The translations under genes were made by a program, and so were the position numbers. Under the pieces are notes generated by a model that saw nothing but the letters and a program-made list of their open reading frames with translations, was not told where the DNA came from and made no database searches. Below are positions 36,201 to 43,967 of a stretch of 64,000 nucleotides of DNA, one piece after another; positions within the stretch are counted from its first letter, which is position 1; each line of letters opens with the position of its first letter. Origin of the DNA: Sporisorium sorghi (taxonomy: Eukaryota; Basidiomycota; Ustilaginomycetes; Ustilaginales; Ustilaginaceae); contig JALCCG010000094.1 in NCBI GenBank assembly GCA_023212695.1, positions 1 to 64,000 of the forward strand, written 5' to 3'.

Positions 36201-36892
36201 GCGAGCTGCGTAAGCAGCGCTATGACTGTATGGTGCTTGATTTGATGCTGACAGACATGACGGGCTTTGAGCTGCTGGATCAGATTCGTGATGATGAGAA
36301 CCTGATGGATCTGCCAATTATTATTTATACCGGTAAGGATCTGGATTCGAAGGAAGAGATGCAGCTTCGCAAATATGCGGAGTCCATCATCATTAAAGAC
36401 GTGAAATCTCCCGAACGGCTTCTGGATGAAACGACCCTGTTCCTCCACCGGATTGAAGCCGATTTGCCGGAGGATAAACGTAAAATTCTGCAAAAGCTGC
36501 ATAATAAGGAAGAGCTGTTCGAAGGCAAGAAGATTCTGCTTGTGGATGATGATATTCGCAACGTATTTGCTCTCTCCAGCGTACTGGAAGGATACAACAT
36601 GGAAGTGACCTTTGCCGAGAACGGCAGGGAAGCGATAGAGCTGCTTCAGGATAATCCGGACTACGATTTGGTGCTGATGGATATGATGATGCCGGAGATG
36701 GACGGCTATGAAGCGATGCGCCTTCTGCGAGAGATGCCTGAGTTCGAAAAGCTGCCGATTATAGCATTGACAGCCAAAGCCATGAAAGAGGACCGGGCGA
36801 AATGTATTGAAGCCGGAGCCTCTGATTATATGAAGAAGCCGATTCAGACCGAGCAGCTTCTTTCACTTATGAGGGTTTGGTTGTATTCGTAA
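33233..36892 (+). CDS. rsbK: giant hybrid sensor histidine kinase, RsbK-like, three receivers
   Basis: The 1219-residue protein has a membrane helix (about 7-27), an extracytoplasmic CHASE3/four-helix-type domain (about 28-185), a second helix (about 186-208) and HAMP (about 209-262). Next come GAF (about 280-435), a long glutamine/glutamate-rich coiled coil (about 440-540), HisKA with His551 in NMSHELRTPLNS, and an HATPase domain (about 655-775, DSGIGIP and GGTGLGLSI). Three receivers follow, with Asp near 881, 1003 and 1150. RsbK of the B. cereus group has a similar input and core and phosphorylates RsbY. Three tandem receivers are unusual and suggest internal phosphotransfer or other kinase inputs. 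Confidence 0.85.
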   Translation: MKLKSKLVIGFTTLLALMLVLTLIGYDRISYMNSQMDKIYEERYQKVRNSSGMRGEVNNMARELTNMILSNDQSTYAVSKQEIESMTTKAVEYFSFIQDSVNTAEEQQLLVRIERAVNEYIVYQNKTLDLLANSDADEANSLRNSTGQSVQDEMLTSLNELSSYENQKINDDITAAKAAYDRSVQMFIYIMAGGLLIGMLVILWILPSITRGINVVSMMLKSFGEGRLKAIRRIKVTSKDEFGDVARVFKDLSEDILEKQRIEETYLQAQRDQSWLNSNMARVTELLEGINSLEEVGQRFISEFTPILGAHYGAIYIHQEDKHPNKLELKGSYAHEGGEEPKISFMIGEGLVGQVALDKKPIVLRNAPDDYMKVESGWGSSKPISVMIYPILFENEVLGVVELAAFEETTSLQEQLISQLSQSLGIILNNITGRLRVEQLLRESQAMTEELQVQSEELQTQQEELRRSNENLEEQTNALKRSEDLLQRQQEELEHYNTELVAKTRALEEQVQEVEEKNDEIEKARLKLEQQAKQLSVTTKYKSEFMANMSHELRTPLNSLLILSQLLSENKSGNLSDKQIEYAQTIYMSGSDLLKMIDEILDLSKVDAGKMEINYEDVQLQDIESFVEQNFAAVASRKHIDLHVHIGEDIPQSIVTDSHRVKQVLRNLLSNAFKFTNQGSVELHVEKADPEKLPIYLNAEADYVAFAVKDSGIGIPADKTDLIFEAFQQVDGTTSRKYGGTGLGLSISRELSRLLGGGILVESEEGKGSCFTLFLPSSPPEVVQGVQEAAASIEAPPESNLIVPKAKMVTTEVNPSVQVDDDRNQIGPTDRVLLIIEDDVKFARILLDMARGRGFKALVALQGDIGLEMAKSYRPDAIILDIQLPVIDGWSVMGELKSSAVTRHIPVHVISVVDEVKQGLMMGAIAYLKKPSSREALENAFTHIESYAEKSMKHLLIVEDDDIQRNSIIELIGHDDVSITAASTGAEALSELRKQRYDCMVLDLMLTDMTGFELLDQIRDDENLMDLPIIIYTGKDLDSKEEMQLRKYAESIIIKDVKSPERLLDETTLFLHRIEADLPEDKRKILQKLHNKEELFEGKKILLVDDDIRNVFALSSVLEGYNMEVTFAENGREAIELLQDNPDYDLVLMDMMMPEMDGYEAMRLLREMPEFEKLPIIALTAKAMKEDRAKCIEAGASDYMKKPIQTEQLLSLMRVWLYS

Positions 36893-36952
36893 ACCGCTTT
36901 TGTGGGTAAAGTACAAGTAGCAAATAAACACTCGGAAAGCGGTGCACCCGTT

Positions 36953-37825
36953 ATGTCATCTAGTAACCATACTGAATCAGAACAACTGTTGATAACAGAG
37001 GATAGCGAATGTGAGCTGGAGCAGATCGAGTTGGAGCTTCTTTTGGAAGGTATTCACCGATTCTATGGTTACGATTTTCGTAATTATGCTATTCCTTCAT
37101 TGAGGCGGAGAATCTGGCATCATGTGCATGCCGAAGGGGTATCCTCGATCTCCGCGCTTCAGGATAAAGTACTCCACGACCGTTCTTGTTTTGAACGGCT
37201 CATATATAATCTGTCCATTCCCGTCACGGAAATGTTCAGGGATCCCAAATTATTCCTGACATTCAGGCAGACGGTAGTTCCTCTGCTTCGTACGTATCCG
37301 TATATACGGATATGGCACGCCGGCTGCTCAACTGGAGAAGAAGTGTATTCCATGGCGATTCTGCTTCATGAAGAGGGGCTGTATGAAAAATCCCGGATTT
37401 ATGCGACGGACATGAACTCGCGTTCTCTCCAGCAGGCCAAGGAAGGCGTGTTTGACATCAAACGCATGAAGCAGTACACCAAGAATTATATGGAGGCGGG
37501 CGGAACCCGCTCGTTCTCCGAATATTATACTGCGAAGTACAACTCGGTTATTTTTCAACCGTATTTGAAGAAAAACATGATTTTTGCAGAACATAATCTG
37601 GCAACGGATCGTTCCTTTAACGAGTTTAATGTGATCTTTTGCCGGAATGTCATGATATATTTCAATGATCAGCTGCGGGATCATGTGCACGGATTATTTC
37701 ACGAGAGTCTAAGCCATTTCGGTATTCTCGTACTGGGTGCCAAAGAGTCCATCCACTTTACGAATTACAGTGAAGCCTATGAGACACTGGACCGGGTCGA
37801 GAAAATTTACCGGAAGATTAAATAG
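36953..37825 (+). CDS. rsbM: CheR-type protein methyltransferase, RsbM-like
   Basis: The roughly 290-residue product has a CheR N-terminal helical region (YDFRNYAIPSLRRRIWHHV) and a SAM-binding domain with IWHAGCSTGEEVYSMAI and VIFCRNVMIYFN, the CheR signatures. CheR proteins methylate glutamates. In B. cereus the orphan CheR-like RsbM methylates RsbK and restrains stress signalling, and the position here, directly after the RsbK-like kinase, suggests the same. No chemoreceptor gene is in the window. The start is uncertain: ATG 36953 has a weak site, and a GTG at 36902 is in frame. Confidence 0.82.
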   Translation: MSSSNHTESEQLLITEDSECELEQIELELLLEGIHRFYGYDFRNYAIPSLRRRIWHHVHAEGVSSISALQDKVLHDRSCFERLIYNLSIPVTEMFRDPKLFLTFRQTVVPLLRTYPYIRIWHAGCSTGEEVYSMAILLHEEGLYEKSRIYATDMNSRSLQQAKEGVFDIKRMKQYTKNYMEAGGTRSFSEYYTAKYNSVIFQPYLKKNMIFAEHNLATDRSFNEFNVIFCRNVMIYFNDQLRDHVHGLFHESLSHFGILVLGAKESIHFTNYSEAYETLDRVEKIYRKIK

Positions 37826-37846
37826 AAAGTTTTGTAGGAGGATCTC

Positions 37847-39526
37847 ATGGGGTTTCACGAACCGATTCATATTCTGTTGGTAGATGACCGCCCTGAAAAC
37901 TTACTTGCACTCGAAGCTGTTCTGGACAGTGAGCAATACACGCTAATAAAAGCGACTTCGGGGGAAGAAGCTCTGCGGTATCTCTTGAAGTATGACTTTG
38001 CTGTGATTGTTCTGGATGTACAGATGCCCGGTATGGACGGTATCGAAACAGCAAGGCTGATCAAGGCGAGAGACAAAACAAAGGATATTCCGATTATCTT
38101 TATTTCTGCAAACAGCAAGGATGCGGAGCATCTCTTTGCGGGTTATTCGGCAGGTGCAATCGACTATATGGTTAAACCTTTTATCCCTCAAATCTTGAAG
38201 TCCAAGATCGAGGGTTTTGTCGATATGTACCAAACCAATAACAGACTCAAGATCCAGTCCATGCAGCTGCATCAGAAGACGCTGGAACTGGAGAAGATCA
38301 ATCATGAGCTTGTGCAGGCGAAGGAAGCAGCGGAGATTGCCGTTAAAGCCAAAACGGAGTTTCTGGCGATGATGAGCCATGAAATCCGTACGCCGATGAA
38401 TGGCGTGATCGGTATGATCGATTTGCTGATGGACAGCGAGCTTCAGGAAGAGCAGCGGGAGTATGCAACGATCATCCGCAACAGCGCGGATGCTTTGGTT
38501 AACATCATTAATGACATCCTGGATTTCTCCAAGATGGAATCCGGCAAGATGGAGCTGGAGGAATATCCGTTTGATCTCAAGTCTTGTGTGCAGGAAGTGT
38601 TCGGTTTGTTCTCGGGAGAAGCCTCCAAGAAAAATTTGCAGCTTTCGTATTACATTGAGGAGCGTATTCCGTCGATGGTATTTGGCGATATGGGACGTCT
38701 TCGCCAAGTATTGGTCAATCTGGTATCCAACGCGGTGAAATTCACCAATGAGGGTGGAGTATATTTGGTTGTATCGCTGACCCAAGTCGAAGAGGACCGG
38801 TTAACCCTCGAATTTACGGTGAAGGATACGGGGATTGGCATCTCATCAGAGAAAATCGATCGGCTGTTCAAGCCATTCTCGCAGCTTGATTCCTCCATGA
38901 CCCGCAAATACGGAGGGACAGGGCTGGGACTTGCCATCTGTAGATCCCTTGTGCAGATGATGGGTGGGGACATTACGGTGGAATCCAAGGAAAATAAGGG
39001 TGCCACCTTCGTATTTACGATGTGTGTTCATACCTATGAGGAAGGAGACTATCGACGGCGAGAAGATGAGCCTACCGATAAATTTCGCGTCCATGGGGAG
39101 AGACAAGCCAACATCCTGATTGTGGATGATCACCCGATTAATCGAAAGCTGATGGACAGCATGCTGAAGAAGATGGGAATGAGCGCGGACATGGCAGAGG
39201 ACGGTAAGCAGGCGGTTGATATGGTTGCTGGCCCTAAAGTGTATGATATCATTTTTATGGATCTGCAAATGCCGGTTATGGATGGCTTGGAGGCTGCACG
39301 CCTGATCCGTCAGATGAAGCATGGAGCGGATGCACCTATTCTGGTTGCCATGACAGCCAATGTGATGGATGGTATCCAGAAGCGCTGCTCGGATGCCGGA
39401 ATGGACGAATATATTAGCAAGCCGGTCAAAATCAGCTGCGTTAAGCACCTGTTGTCCCGATATACACCAGTGGAACCGGACGACTGGGACAACCGTCCAA
39501 ACAACATTCGAATCATTAACGGTTAG
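37847..39526 (+). CDS. cytosolic hybrid kinase REC-HisKA-HATPase-REC
   Basis: The 559-residue protein has an N-terminal receiver (Asp57 in [13 protein letters not shown]), a coiled linker, HisKA with His178 ([12 protein letters not shown]) and an HATPase domain (about 290-400, DTGIGIS and GGTGLGLAI). A second receiver ends it (Asp472 in [13 protein letters not shown]). There is no membrane segment. It starts 21 nt after the CheR gene with GTAGGAGGATCTC. Such soluble kinases take input by phosphorylation of their first receiver. Its place between rsbM and rsbV suggests it works within the stress cascade, an arrangement I do not recall from B. cereus. Confidence 0.88.
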   Translation: MGFHEPIHILLVDDRPENLLALEAVLDSEQYTLIKATSGEEALRYLLKYDFAVIVLDVQMPGMDGIETARLIKARDKTKDIPIIFISANSKDAEHLFAGYSAGAIDYMVKPFIPQILKSKIEGFVDMYQTNNRLKIQSMQLHQKTLELEKINHELVQAKEAAEIAVKAKTEFLAMMSHEIRTPMNGVIGMIDLLMDSELQEEQREYATIIRNSADALVNIINDILDFSKMESGKMELEEYPFDLKSCVQEVFGLFSGEASKKNLQLSYYIEERIPSMVFGDMGRLRQVLVNLVSNAVKFTNEGGVYLVVSLTQVEEDRLTLEFTVKDTGIGISSEKIDRLFKPFSQLDSSMTRKYGGTGLGLAICRSLVQMMGGDITVESKENKGATFVFTMCVHTYEEGDYRRREDEPTDKFRVHGERQANILIVDDHPINRKLMDSMLKKMGMSADMAEDGKQAVDMVAGPKVYDIIFMDLQMPVMDGLEAARLIRQMKHGADAPILVAMTANVMDGIQKRCSDAGMDEYISKPVKISCVKHLLSRYTPVEPDDWDNRPNNIRIING

Positions 39527-39576
39527 GGAAAAGATTCGTTTCCATATATTAGCACGGCCACATTCCCCTTCAACCT

Positions 39577-39602
39577 GTTTCAACGAGTTAGATAACGGGT
39601 TA
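39577..39602 (+). promoter_or_regulatory. sigma-B-like promoter of rsbV-rsbW-sigB
   Basis: GTTTCA, 14 nt, GGGTTA(T), 38 nt before rsbV. Its -35 element is identical to that of the yflT-like gene, suggesting autoregulation. Confidence 0.6.
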
Positions 39603-39639
39603 TGTAAAGGGAAAACAAATTATTTGGGAGAGAGTGTCT

Positions 39640-39963
39640 ATGAATACAAAAACAAATGATAAGTTCAATGCCAAGACTCAGATGAGCGAGGGTGTATGTA
39701 CTGTATTTTTGAGCGGTGAACTTGATCTGTCCGTCGCTCCGGATTTTCGATTAGTAATGGAACCTCTTGTCGGCAATTCCGAAGTAGACTTGATCGTCAA
39801 CATGAAGGACATGACATATATTGATAGTACAGGTATTGGTATTCTTCTGTCGATACTGAAAGCAAGACACGGCATGGAAGCCCGTTTTGCAGTTGAGGAA
39901 GTTCCGCCGCAAATTCAGAAGCTGTTTGATATGACGGGTATTGCGAAGTTCTTTCAGTCGTAA
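39640..39963 (+). CDS. rsbV: anti-sigma factor antagonist (STAS), RsbV-like
   Basis: The 107-residue STAS-domain protein opens with a strand region (CTVFLSGELDLSVAPDF) and has the phosphorylation site in MTYIDSTGIGILLS near residue 65. Unphosphorylated RsbV binds RsbW and so releases the sigma factor. The ATG at 39640 follows GGGAGAGAGTG. It leads a three-gene operon in the canonical order rsbV-rsbW-sigB and is the expected substrate of the PP2C phosphatase at 32061. Confidence 0.92.
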   Translation: MNTKTNDKFNAKTQMSEGVCTVFLSGELDLSVAPDFRLVMEPLVGNSEVDLIVNMKDMTYIDSTGIGILLSILKARHGMEARFAVEEVPPQIQKLFDMTGIAKFFQS

Positions 39964-39995
39964 GAAGTATTCCCAATAGGAAAGGATCGAAAAGA

Positions 39996-40445
39996 ATGAA
40001 TTCAGATGTACAAAGAGTAACACTTAATTTGCCTGCCAGTGCTGAATACGTGGATATCGTAAGGCTGAATCTGTACGGGATAGCTTCCAAGATGGGCTTC
40101 TCCTATGAAGAGATTGAAGATATGAAGGTTGCAGTGTCTGAGGCCTGCAATAACTCGGTTTTGTATGCGTATAGTCAGGAAGGCGGAATGGTAGAGGTAT
40201 TATTCCAAGTGACTAGCGAGTCGCTATCCATTACGGTCAGAGACGAAGGGGAGAGTTTCGACAGTGTGGGAGCGGTTGGTAACCGTTCACTTCATGATAA
40301 AGATCTCAGTGAGGTCCAAATCGGCGGACTCGGCTTCTACCTGATGGAGGCGCTTATGGATGAGGTGAGCGTAACAAACCAGGCTGGAAAGGGAACCGAG
40401 GTTATGCTTACGAAGCGGCTTGCAAGAAGCGAGGAGCGGGTATGA
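39996..40445 (+). CDS. rsbW: serine kinase anti-sigma factor, RsbW-like
   Basis: The 149-residue GHKL-fold protein has the N-box EDMKVAVSEACNNSVLYAY (about residues 45-63), the G1 box VRDEGESFD and the G2 segment LGGLGFYLMEAL-like (GGLGFYLM near 110). These are the marks of RsbW/SpoIIAB kinases, which both hold the sigma factor inactive and phosphorylate the STAS antagonist. AGGAAAGGA precedes the ATG. It overlaps sigB by 4 nt. Confidence 0.92.
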   Translation: MNSDVQRVTLNLPASAEYVDIVRLNLYGIASKMGFSYEEIEDMKVAVSEACNNSVLYAYSQEGGMVEVLFQVTSESLSITVRDEGESFDSVGAVGNRSLHDKDLSEVQIGGLGFYLMEALMDEVSVTNQAGKGTEVMLTKRLARSEERV

Positions 40446-41209
40446 GTGATAAGGTGACTCCCCCAGAGTCCAGGGATGAAGCAGTACATTTAATACAACA
40501 GTATCAGCAGACGAAGGATAACGATATCGCAACGGTGCTGATTAAGAAATATGAGCCGATGGTCAAAATGGCTGCGGGCAAAATTGCCCGGAATCGGCCG
40601 GATCTGTATGAGGACTTATATCAGGTGGGTCAGATGGCATTAATCCGTCTGCTTCAGCAATACGACATTAGCCTGGGGATTCCGTTCGAGCCCTATGCCA
40701 TGAAGAGCATGATTGGGCATATGAAAAACTTCCTCCGCGATAAGTCGTGGTACATTCAAGTACCCAGACGAATCAAGGAGAAAGGTGCCTTGGTCCAGCA
40801 GGCAATTGATGAGTTAATGGTGAAGCTGGAGAGGTCTCCGGATGTGAATGAGATTGCAGCTTATCTGGATCTATCCGTTGAAGAAACCGTCGAGGTGTTA
40901 GCCGGACGGGAATGCTATCACTACGTATCACTCGATTCCCCATTATCTCAGGAAGAAACCGGAGCAACGCTTGGAGAGCTGATTAGCTCGGATGTGAATG
41001 ACTTTGATTCCGTGGAGAAGCGAATGGATCTTCAGCAGGCGATGAGTCAGTTGAAGGAACAGGAGCAGAAGGTGCTGCTGGCATTCCAGGAAGGGCAGTC
41101 CCAGCGGGCCATTGCTCAGAGACTTGGAGTATCGCAAATGAGTGTGTCGCGTATCCAGAAGCGGGCAACGGAAAAATTGAAGCAGATTATGTCCAATTCA
41201 TCTTACTGA
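40442..41209 (+). CDS. sigB: general-stress sigma factor, SigB/SigF type
   Basis: The 255-residue sigma-70 family protein has region 2 (about residues 30-100: LYEDLYQVGQMALIRLLQQYD, FEPYAMKSMIGHMKNFLRD). Region 3 (about 110-165) begins VPRRIKEKGALVQQ. Region 4 is at 200-250 and ends with the helix-turn-helix SQRAIAQRLGVSQMSVSRIQKRA. It lacks region 1, as SigB, SigF and SigG do. Its operon with rsbV and rsbW points to SigB rather than the sporulation SigF, which is linked to spoIIAA/AB; the stress genes around agree. A terminator follows. Confidence 0.92.
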   Translation: MSDKVTPPESRDEAVHLIQQYQQTKDNDIATVLIKKYEPMVKMAAGKIARNRPDLYEDLYQVGQMALIRLLQQYDISLGIPFEPYAMKSMIGHMKNFLRDKSWYIQVPRRIKEKGALVQQAIDELMVKLERSPDVNEIAAYLDLSVEETVEVLAGRECYHYVSLDSPLSQEETGATLGELISSDVNDFDSVEKRMDLQQAMSQLKEQEQKVLLAFQEGQSQRAIAQRLGVSQMSVSRIQKRATEKLKQIMSNSSY

Positions 41210-41247
41210 TATGGACAAGCCCCGTAGTGACAGACGTATGGGAACAT

Positions 41248-41286
41248 AAGGCACGCTTCCTCAATTATAGGAAGGCGTGCCTTTTT
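41248..41286 (+). terminator. sigB operon terminator
   Basis: AGGCACGCTTCCT pairs with AGGAAGGCGTGCCT (one extra base), followed by T5. Confidence 0.85.
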
Positions 41287-41333
41287 GGAACCGCAATATC
41301 CGGATTGAAATAGAAGGGAGTGGCAGAGAGAGT

Positions 41334-42311
41334 ATGCTTGCGCCAGATAGAGCGGAGGATCAGGATATATATACTTTTGCAGGAGGGTGGCAGTGGCATG
41401 ATGTCCGAACGGATGATTGGCAATCCTCCTGGATTGGTGAACTTCGAACGCGTTATCCCTATACGTCCGAATGGTTTGATCTGGCATCGACGTTAAAGGA
41501 TCGGAATTACTTGTCCGTTCGCTTCAAAGAGGGCGTAGAAACCGTTATTATGGGGACCATGCTCTATAAGGTTACGTCCGATCCTGATCATCACAAGTCG
41601 GAACAGTTCTATTTCTATTTGGACGATCATGTGCTGATTACCATTAATCTGGATGACCATACCCGTAGTGTGATGGCCAAGTCGGAGAGAACATCCATGC
41701 TCCATCAATGCCGGGGGCCTGCAGATGGCATGTTTGTTCTGGCACGGGCGATTCTGCATTATTATCATGCAGGGATGGATCAATTCGAATGCAATCTTCG
41801 GCTTGTTGAAAGTGATATGCGTACGCGCAACCGGCGAACCTTGATGGATAAGATCCTGTCGGCCCGGTTCGAGTTATTGGACTGGAGTAATCTGTTTATC
41901 CCATTTCAAGAGCTTGTTGCCGCCGCTAGGGAAGGCTATCATAACCAACTGGATGACAGCCGCTCCTTCCAGCAGCTCCAGTACAGAGTGGAGAGACTGG
42001 AGCAGCTGATCCACCATTATGAGCGCGAAATTGATACGCTTGTTTCTATTGATGATGCCATCTCCGGATTCCGCGGCAATGAAATTATGAAGACGCTGAC
42101 GATTTTTACCGTCGTCTTCACACCGGCCACGGTGATCGGTGCCGTATGGGGAATGAATTTTGAGAACCTGCCGGCTATTAAAACATTCTGGGGATTTACG
42201 GCAATCAGCGCTTTCATCCTGCTGTGGACCGGTGGAATGTACCTCTGGTTGCGTGCGAAAGGATGGACGGGTGATTTGCTCCGCGTGAAGTCCAAAAACA
42301 GAAACATATAA
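41334..42311 (+). CDS. CorA-family divalent metal transporter
   Basis: The 325-residue product has a large N-terminal cytosolic domain, a long helix (about 215-255) and two C-terminal membrane helices (about 265-285 and 295-315). Between them is WGMNFENLP; the GMN signature of CorA channels is intact, though the usual preceding Tyr is Trp. CorA proteins are homopentameric Mg2+ or Co2+ channels; ZntB-like members export zinc. The ATG at 41334 follows AAGGGAG. The frame extends to 41277, but that part lies in the sigB terminator. Confidence 0.85.
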   Translation: MLAPDRAEDQDIYTFAGGWQWHDVRTDDWQSSWIGELRTRYPYTSEWFDLASTLKDRNYLSVRFKEGVETVIMGTMLYKVTSDPDHHKSEQFYFYLDDHVLITINLDDHTRSVMAKSERTSMLHQCRGPADGMFVLARAILHYYHAGMDQFECNLRLVESDMRTRNRRTLMDKILSARFELLDWSNLFIPFQELVAAAREGYHNQLDDSRSFQQLQYRVERLEQLIHHYEREIDTLVSIDDAISGFRGNEIMKTLTIFTVVFTPATVIGAVWGMNFENLPAIKTFWGFTAISAFILLWTGGMYLWLRAKGWTGDLLRVKSKNRNI

Positions 42312-42342
42312 AATCAAGGTTAGTAGGAAAATTTAGCGTCAT

Positions 42343-42379
42343 AACAGCCCGGTACCTGCTTAGGTTACCGGGCTGTTTG
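42343..42379 (+). terminator. rho-independent terminator
   Basis: AACAGCCCGGTA pairs with TACCGGGCTGTT, followed by TTTGT. Confidence 0.8.
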
Positions 42380-42396
42380 TATGCAGCGAGAGCTGG

Positions 42397-42828
42397 CTAG
42401 GATTTGGATTGATCGATATATCCTTGCAGATCGGAGATGAAATCTCCAATCATCGGTACATTGACAAAGAAGCTGAGAATGTAGCCCAAGAGACCAAGCA
42501 CAAGAGCCGTGCCCAGGGTTAGACCGAGCCCCCGGGACAGCCCGGCCGTGAGGTTGGCAATGATGCGTTTCTTGGGATTCATGTAATTGTCGATCATATC
42601 CTTCATTTCCGATTTCTCCAGGGTGGCCGCGATTTTGTCCAGACGAGTGTTCAGCTTCTTCACTTCATGCCGGAGCTCGAAAGGGTGCTCCTGAACATCA
42701 TCTGCCGCGCTGGAGTGCCTTTCCTTGGTTGATGCAGATTCCTCCCGCTTTTCCTCATGTGGTCTGGAATGCCCCCCGCTTCGAGTTGAGAGGCTGGAGC
42801 CGCTGTTATATGGATTGGCTTTGCTCAT
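42397..42828 (-). CDS. DUF5665-like small membrane protein
   Basis: The 143-residue product has a disordered, charged first half, then LRHEVKKLNTRLDKIAATLEKSEMKD-type coiled sequence (about 60-85). One or two membrane segments in the last 60 residues (TAGLSRGLGLTLGTALVLGLLGYIL) are followed by VPMIGDFISDLQGYI. The ending resembles the DUF5665 family as I remember it. The ATG at 42828 follows GCGGGGAT; the longer frame to 42897 has no good site. It faces away from the sigB side but lies within the stress-protein cluster. Confidence 0.65.
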   Translation of the reverse strand: MSKANPYNSGSSLSTRSGGHSRPHEEKREESASTKERHSSAADDVQEHPFELRHEVKKLNTRLDKIAATLEKSEMKDMIDNYMNPKKRIIANLTAGLSRGLGLTLGTALVLGLLGYILSFFVNVPMIGDFISDLQGYIDQSKS

Positions 42829-42922
42829 GAGATATCCCCGCTTTCTTAGGCAGATGCCCCGTGTCATTTCACCTGCAGAACAATACACTAATAACAAGTA
42901 ACCTTCTAACGCTCTGGCACAA

Positions 42923-42951
42923 AAATAGCCAGCTTTGTCAGCTGGCTATTT
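42923..42951 (-). terminator. terminator of the glsB-ytxH unit
   Basis: AAATAGCCAGCT pairs with AGCTGGCTATTT. On the minus strand a T-run follows. Confidence 0.8.
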
Positions 42952-42965
42952 CGTGACTTCACGAA

Positions 42966-43376
42966 TTAATAATTCGTAGTCGATTTTATTTCACGGCTGA
43001 CATCGGAAGAGGTGTCCATCGCTTTTTCCTTCACGTCTTTGGAAGCACTGGATACCTCGTCGGACACATCCGCTGAGACTTCCTTAACGCTGGACATAAT
43101 ATTTTGACGGCCTTCATTCACCGTTGTCATGACATCGGAGGCTTTGCTGCCCACGGTTTTAGCCAGCTCAGAAGCCTTATCGCCTACAGTGCAAGCAACT
43201 TCCTTGGTTTTATCGGTTACGATGCTCAGCTTCTCGGACAAATCGCCACGAAGCTCGCGGCCTGGCTTGGGAGCGAACAACAGAGCTGCTGCTGCTCCGA
43301 CCAATGCACCGATAAAAGCACCTCTAAAGAATGTGGATCCGCCTTGTACTGGATTTTCTTGTTCTGTGTGATTCAT
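42966..43376 (-). CDS. YtxH-domain general-stress protein
   Basis: The 136-residue product opens with FFRGAFIGALVGAAAALLFAPKPGRELRGDL (about residues 14-44): a membrane helix followed by the LLxAPxxGxELR motif that defines the YtxH family. The remainder is a repetitive, charged, coiled-coil-like tail (SVKEVSADVSDEVSSASKDV). YtxH of Bacillus is a general-stress protein. AAGGAGTGAAAGTT gives the ATG at 43376. It follows the GlsB-like gene by 51 nt in the same direction. Confidence 0.88.
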   Translation of the reverse strand: MNHTEQENPVQGGSTFFRGAFIGALVGAAAALLFAPKPGRELRGDLSEKLSIVTDKTKEVACTVGDKASELAKTVGSKASDVMTTVNEGRQNIMSSVKEVSADVSDEVSSASKDVKEKAMDTSSDVSREIKSTTNY

Positions 43377-43427
43377 AACTTTCACTCCTTTTAGTTAATA
43401 TAAAGTTTAAACATATAAACACGAGTA

Positions 43428-43685
43428 TCAGGCTGTGCGTCTAAACAATTTGGCAACAAGACCGAGCAGGAATACAAAGATGGCCGTACCGATAATAGCA
43501 GGTACAATGGCAAATCCGCCAATTACAGGGCCCCATGCTCCGAAGAGCCACGGTCCGAGCCACGCACCTACAAAACCTGCGATCATGGATCCGATAATTC
43601 CGCCCGGCATTTCATGACCCACCAGCGCATCCCCGATAATCCCGATGATAATTGCCATCACGATGCTGATAATGATTCCCCACAT
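43428..43685 (-). CDS. GlsB/YeaQ/YmgE family stress membrane protein
   Basis: The 85-residue protein is a three-helix membrane protein rich in glycine: IISIVMAIIIGIIGDALVG, then PGGIIGSMIAGFVGAWLGPWL, then FAIVPAIIGTAIFVFLLGLV. The GG-I-I-G-x-I-x-G-x-x-G-A-x-x-G pattern belongs to the GlsB/YeaQ/YmgE (transglycosylase-associated) family, often induced by stress. AAAGGAGGCGATCC precedes the ATG. It leads the glsB-ytxH pair; no sigma-B-like promoter was found upstream of it. Confidence 0.9.
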   Translation of the reverse strand: MWGIIISIVMAIIIGIIGDALVGHEMPGGIIGSMIAGFVGAWLGPWLFGAWGPVIGGFAIVPAIIGTAIFVFLLGLVAKLFRRTA

Positions 43686-43967
43686 AGGATCGCCTCCTTT
43701 TTCAGAGCAATGTTTTTCGTGTGGGCTTGCTTATCTCGTAATTAAACGTAAGGCCACATCGTGAAACAGGGCAGACGGGAAACGGGGAAGAAAATGAAAT
43801 GTCCATCCTCTGCGGAATTTACCCTACTGTCATTTGCGGATTTTTGTACTATACTGGATAAGGATTTGCAATTATTATCGAATTAAAGATCTATTTCGAT
43901 GTCACAAACACTCGGATTTTTCAGGAACGATGCTGTCATAGACGGTTTATAGAAGGAGTCGTGCAAC

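Noticed and set aside
36902..36952. GTG start for the CheR-like gene
   Set aside because: No Shine-Dalgarno sequence precedes it. The ATG at 36953 is also weak, so the start stays uncertain.
43686..43860. Sigma-B-like promoter for the glsB-ytxH pair
   Set aside because: I searched the minus strand for GTTTNN-N12-15-GGGTNN and found no pair of elements with correct spacing.
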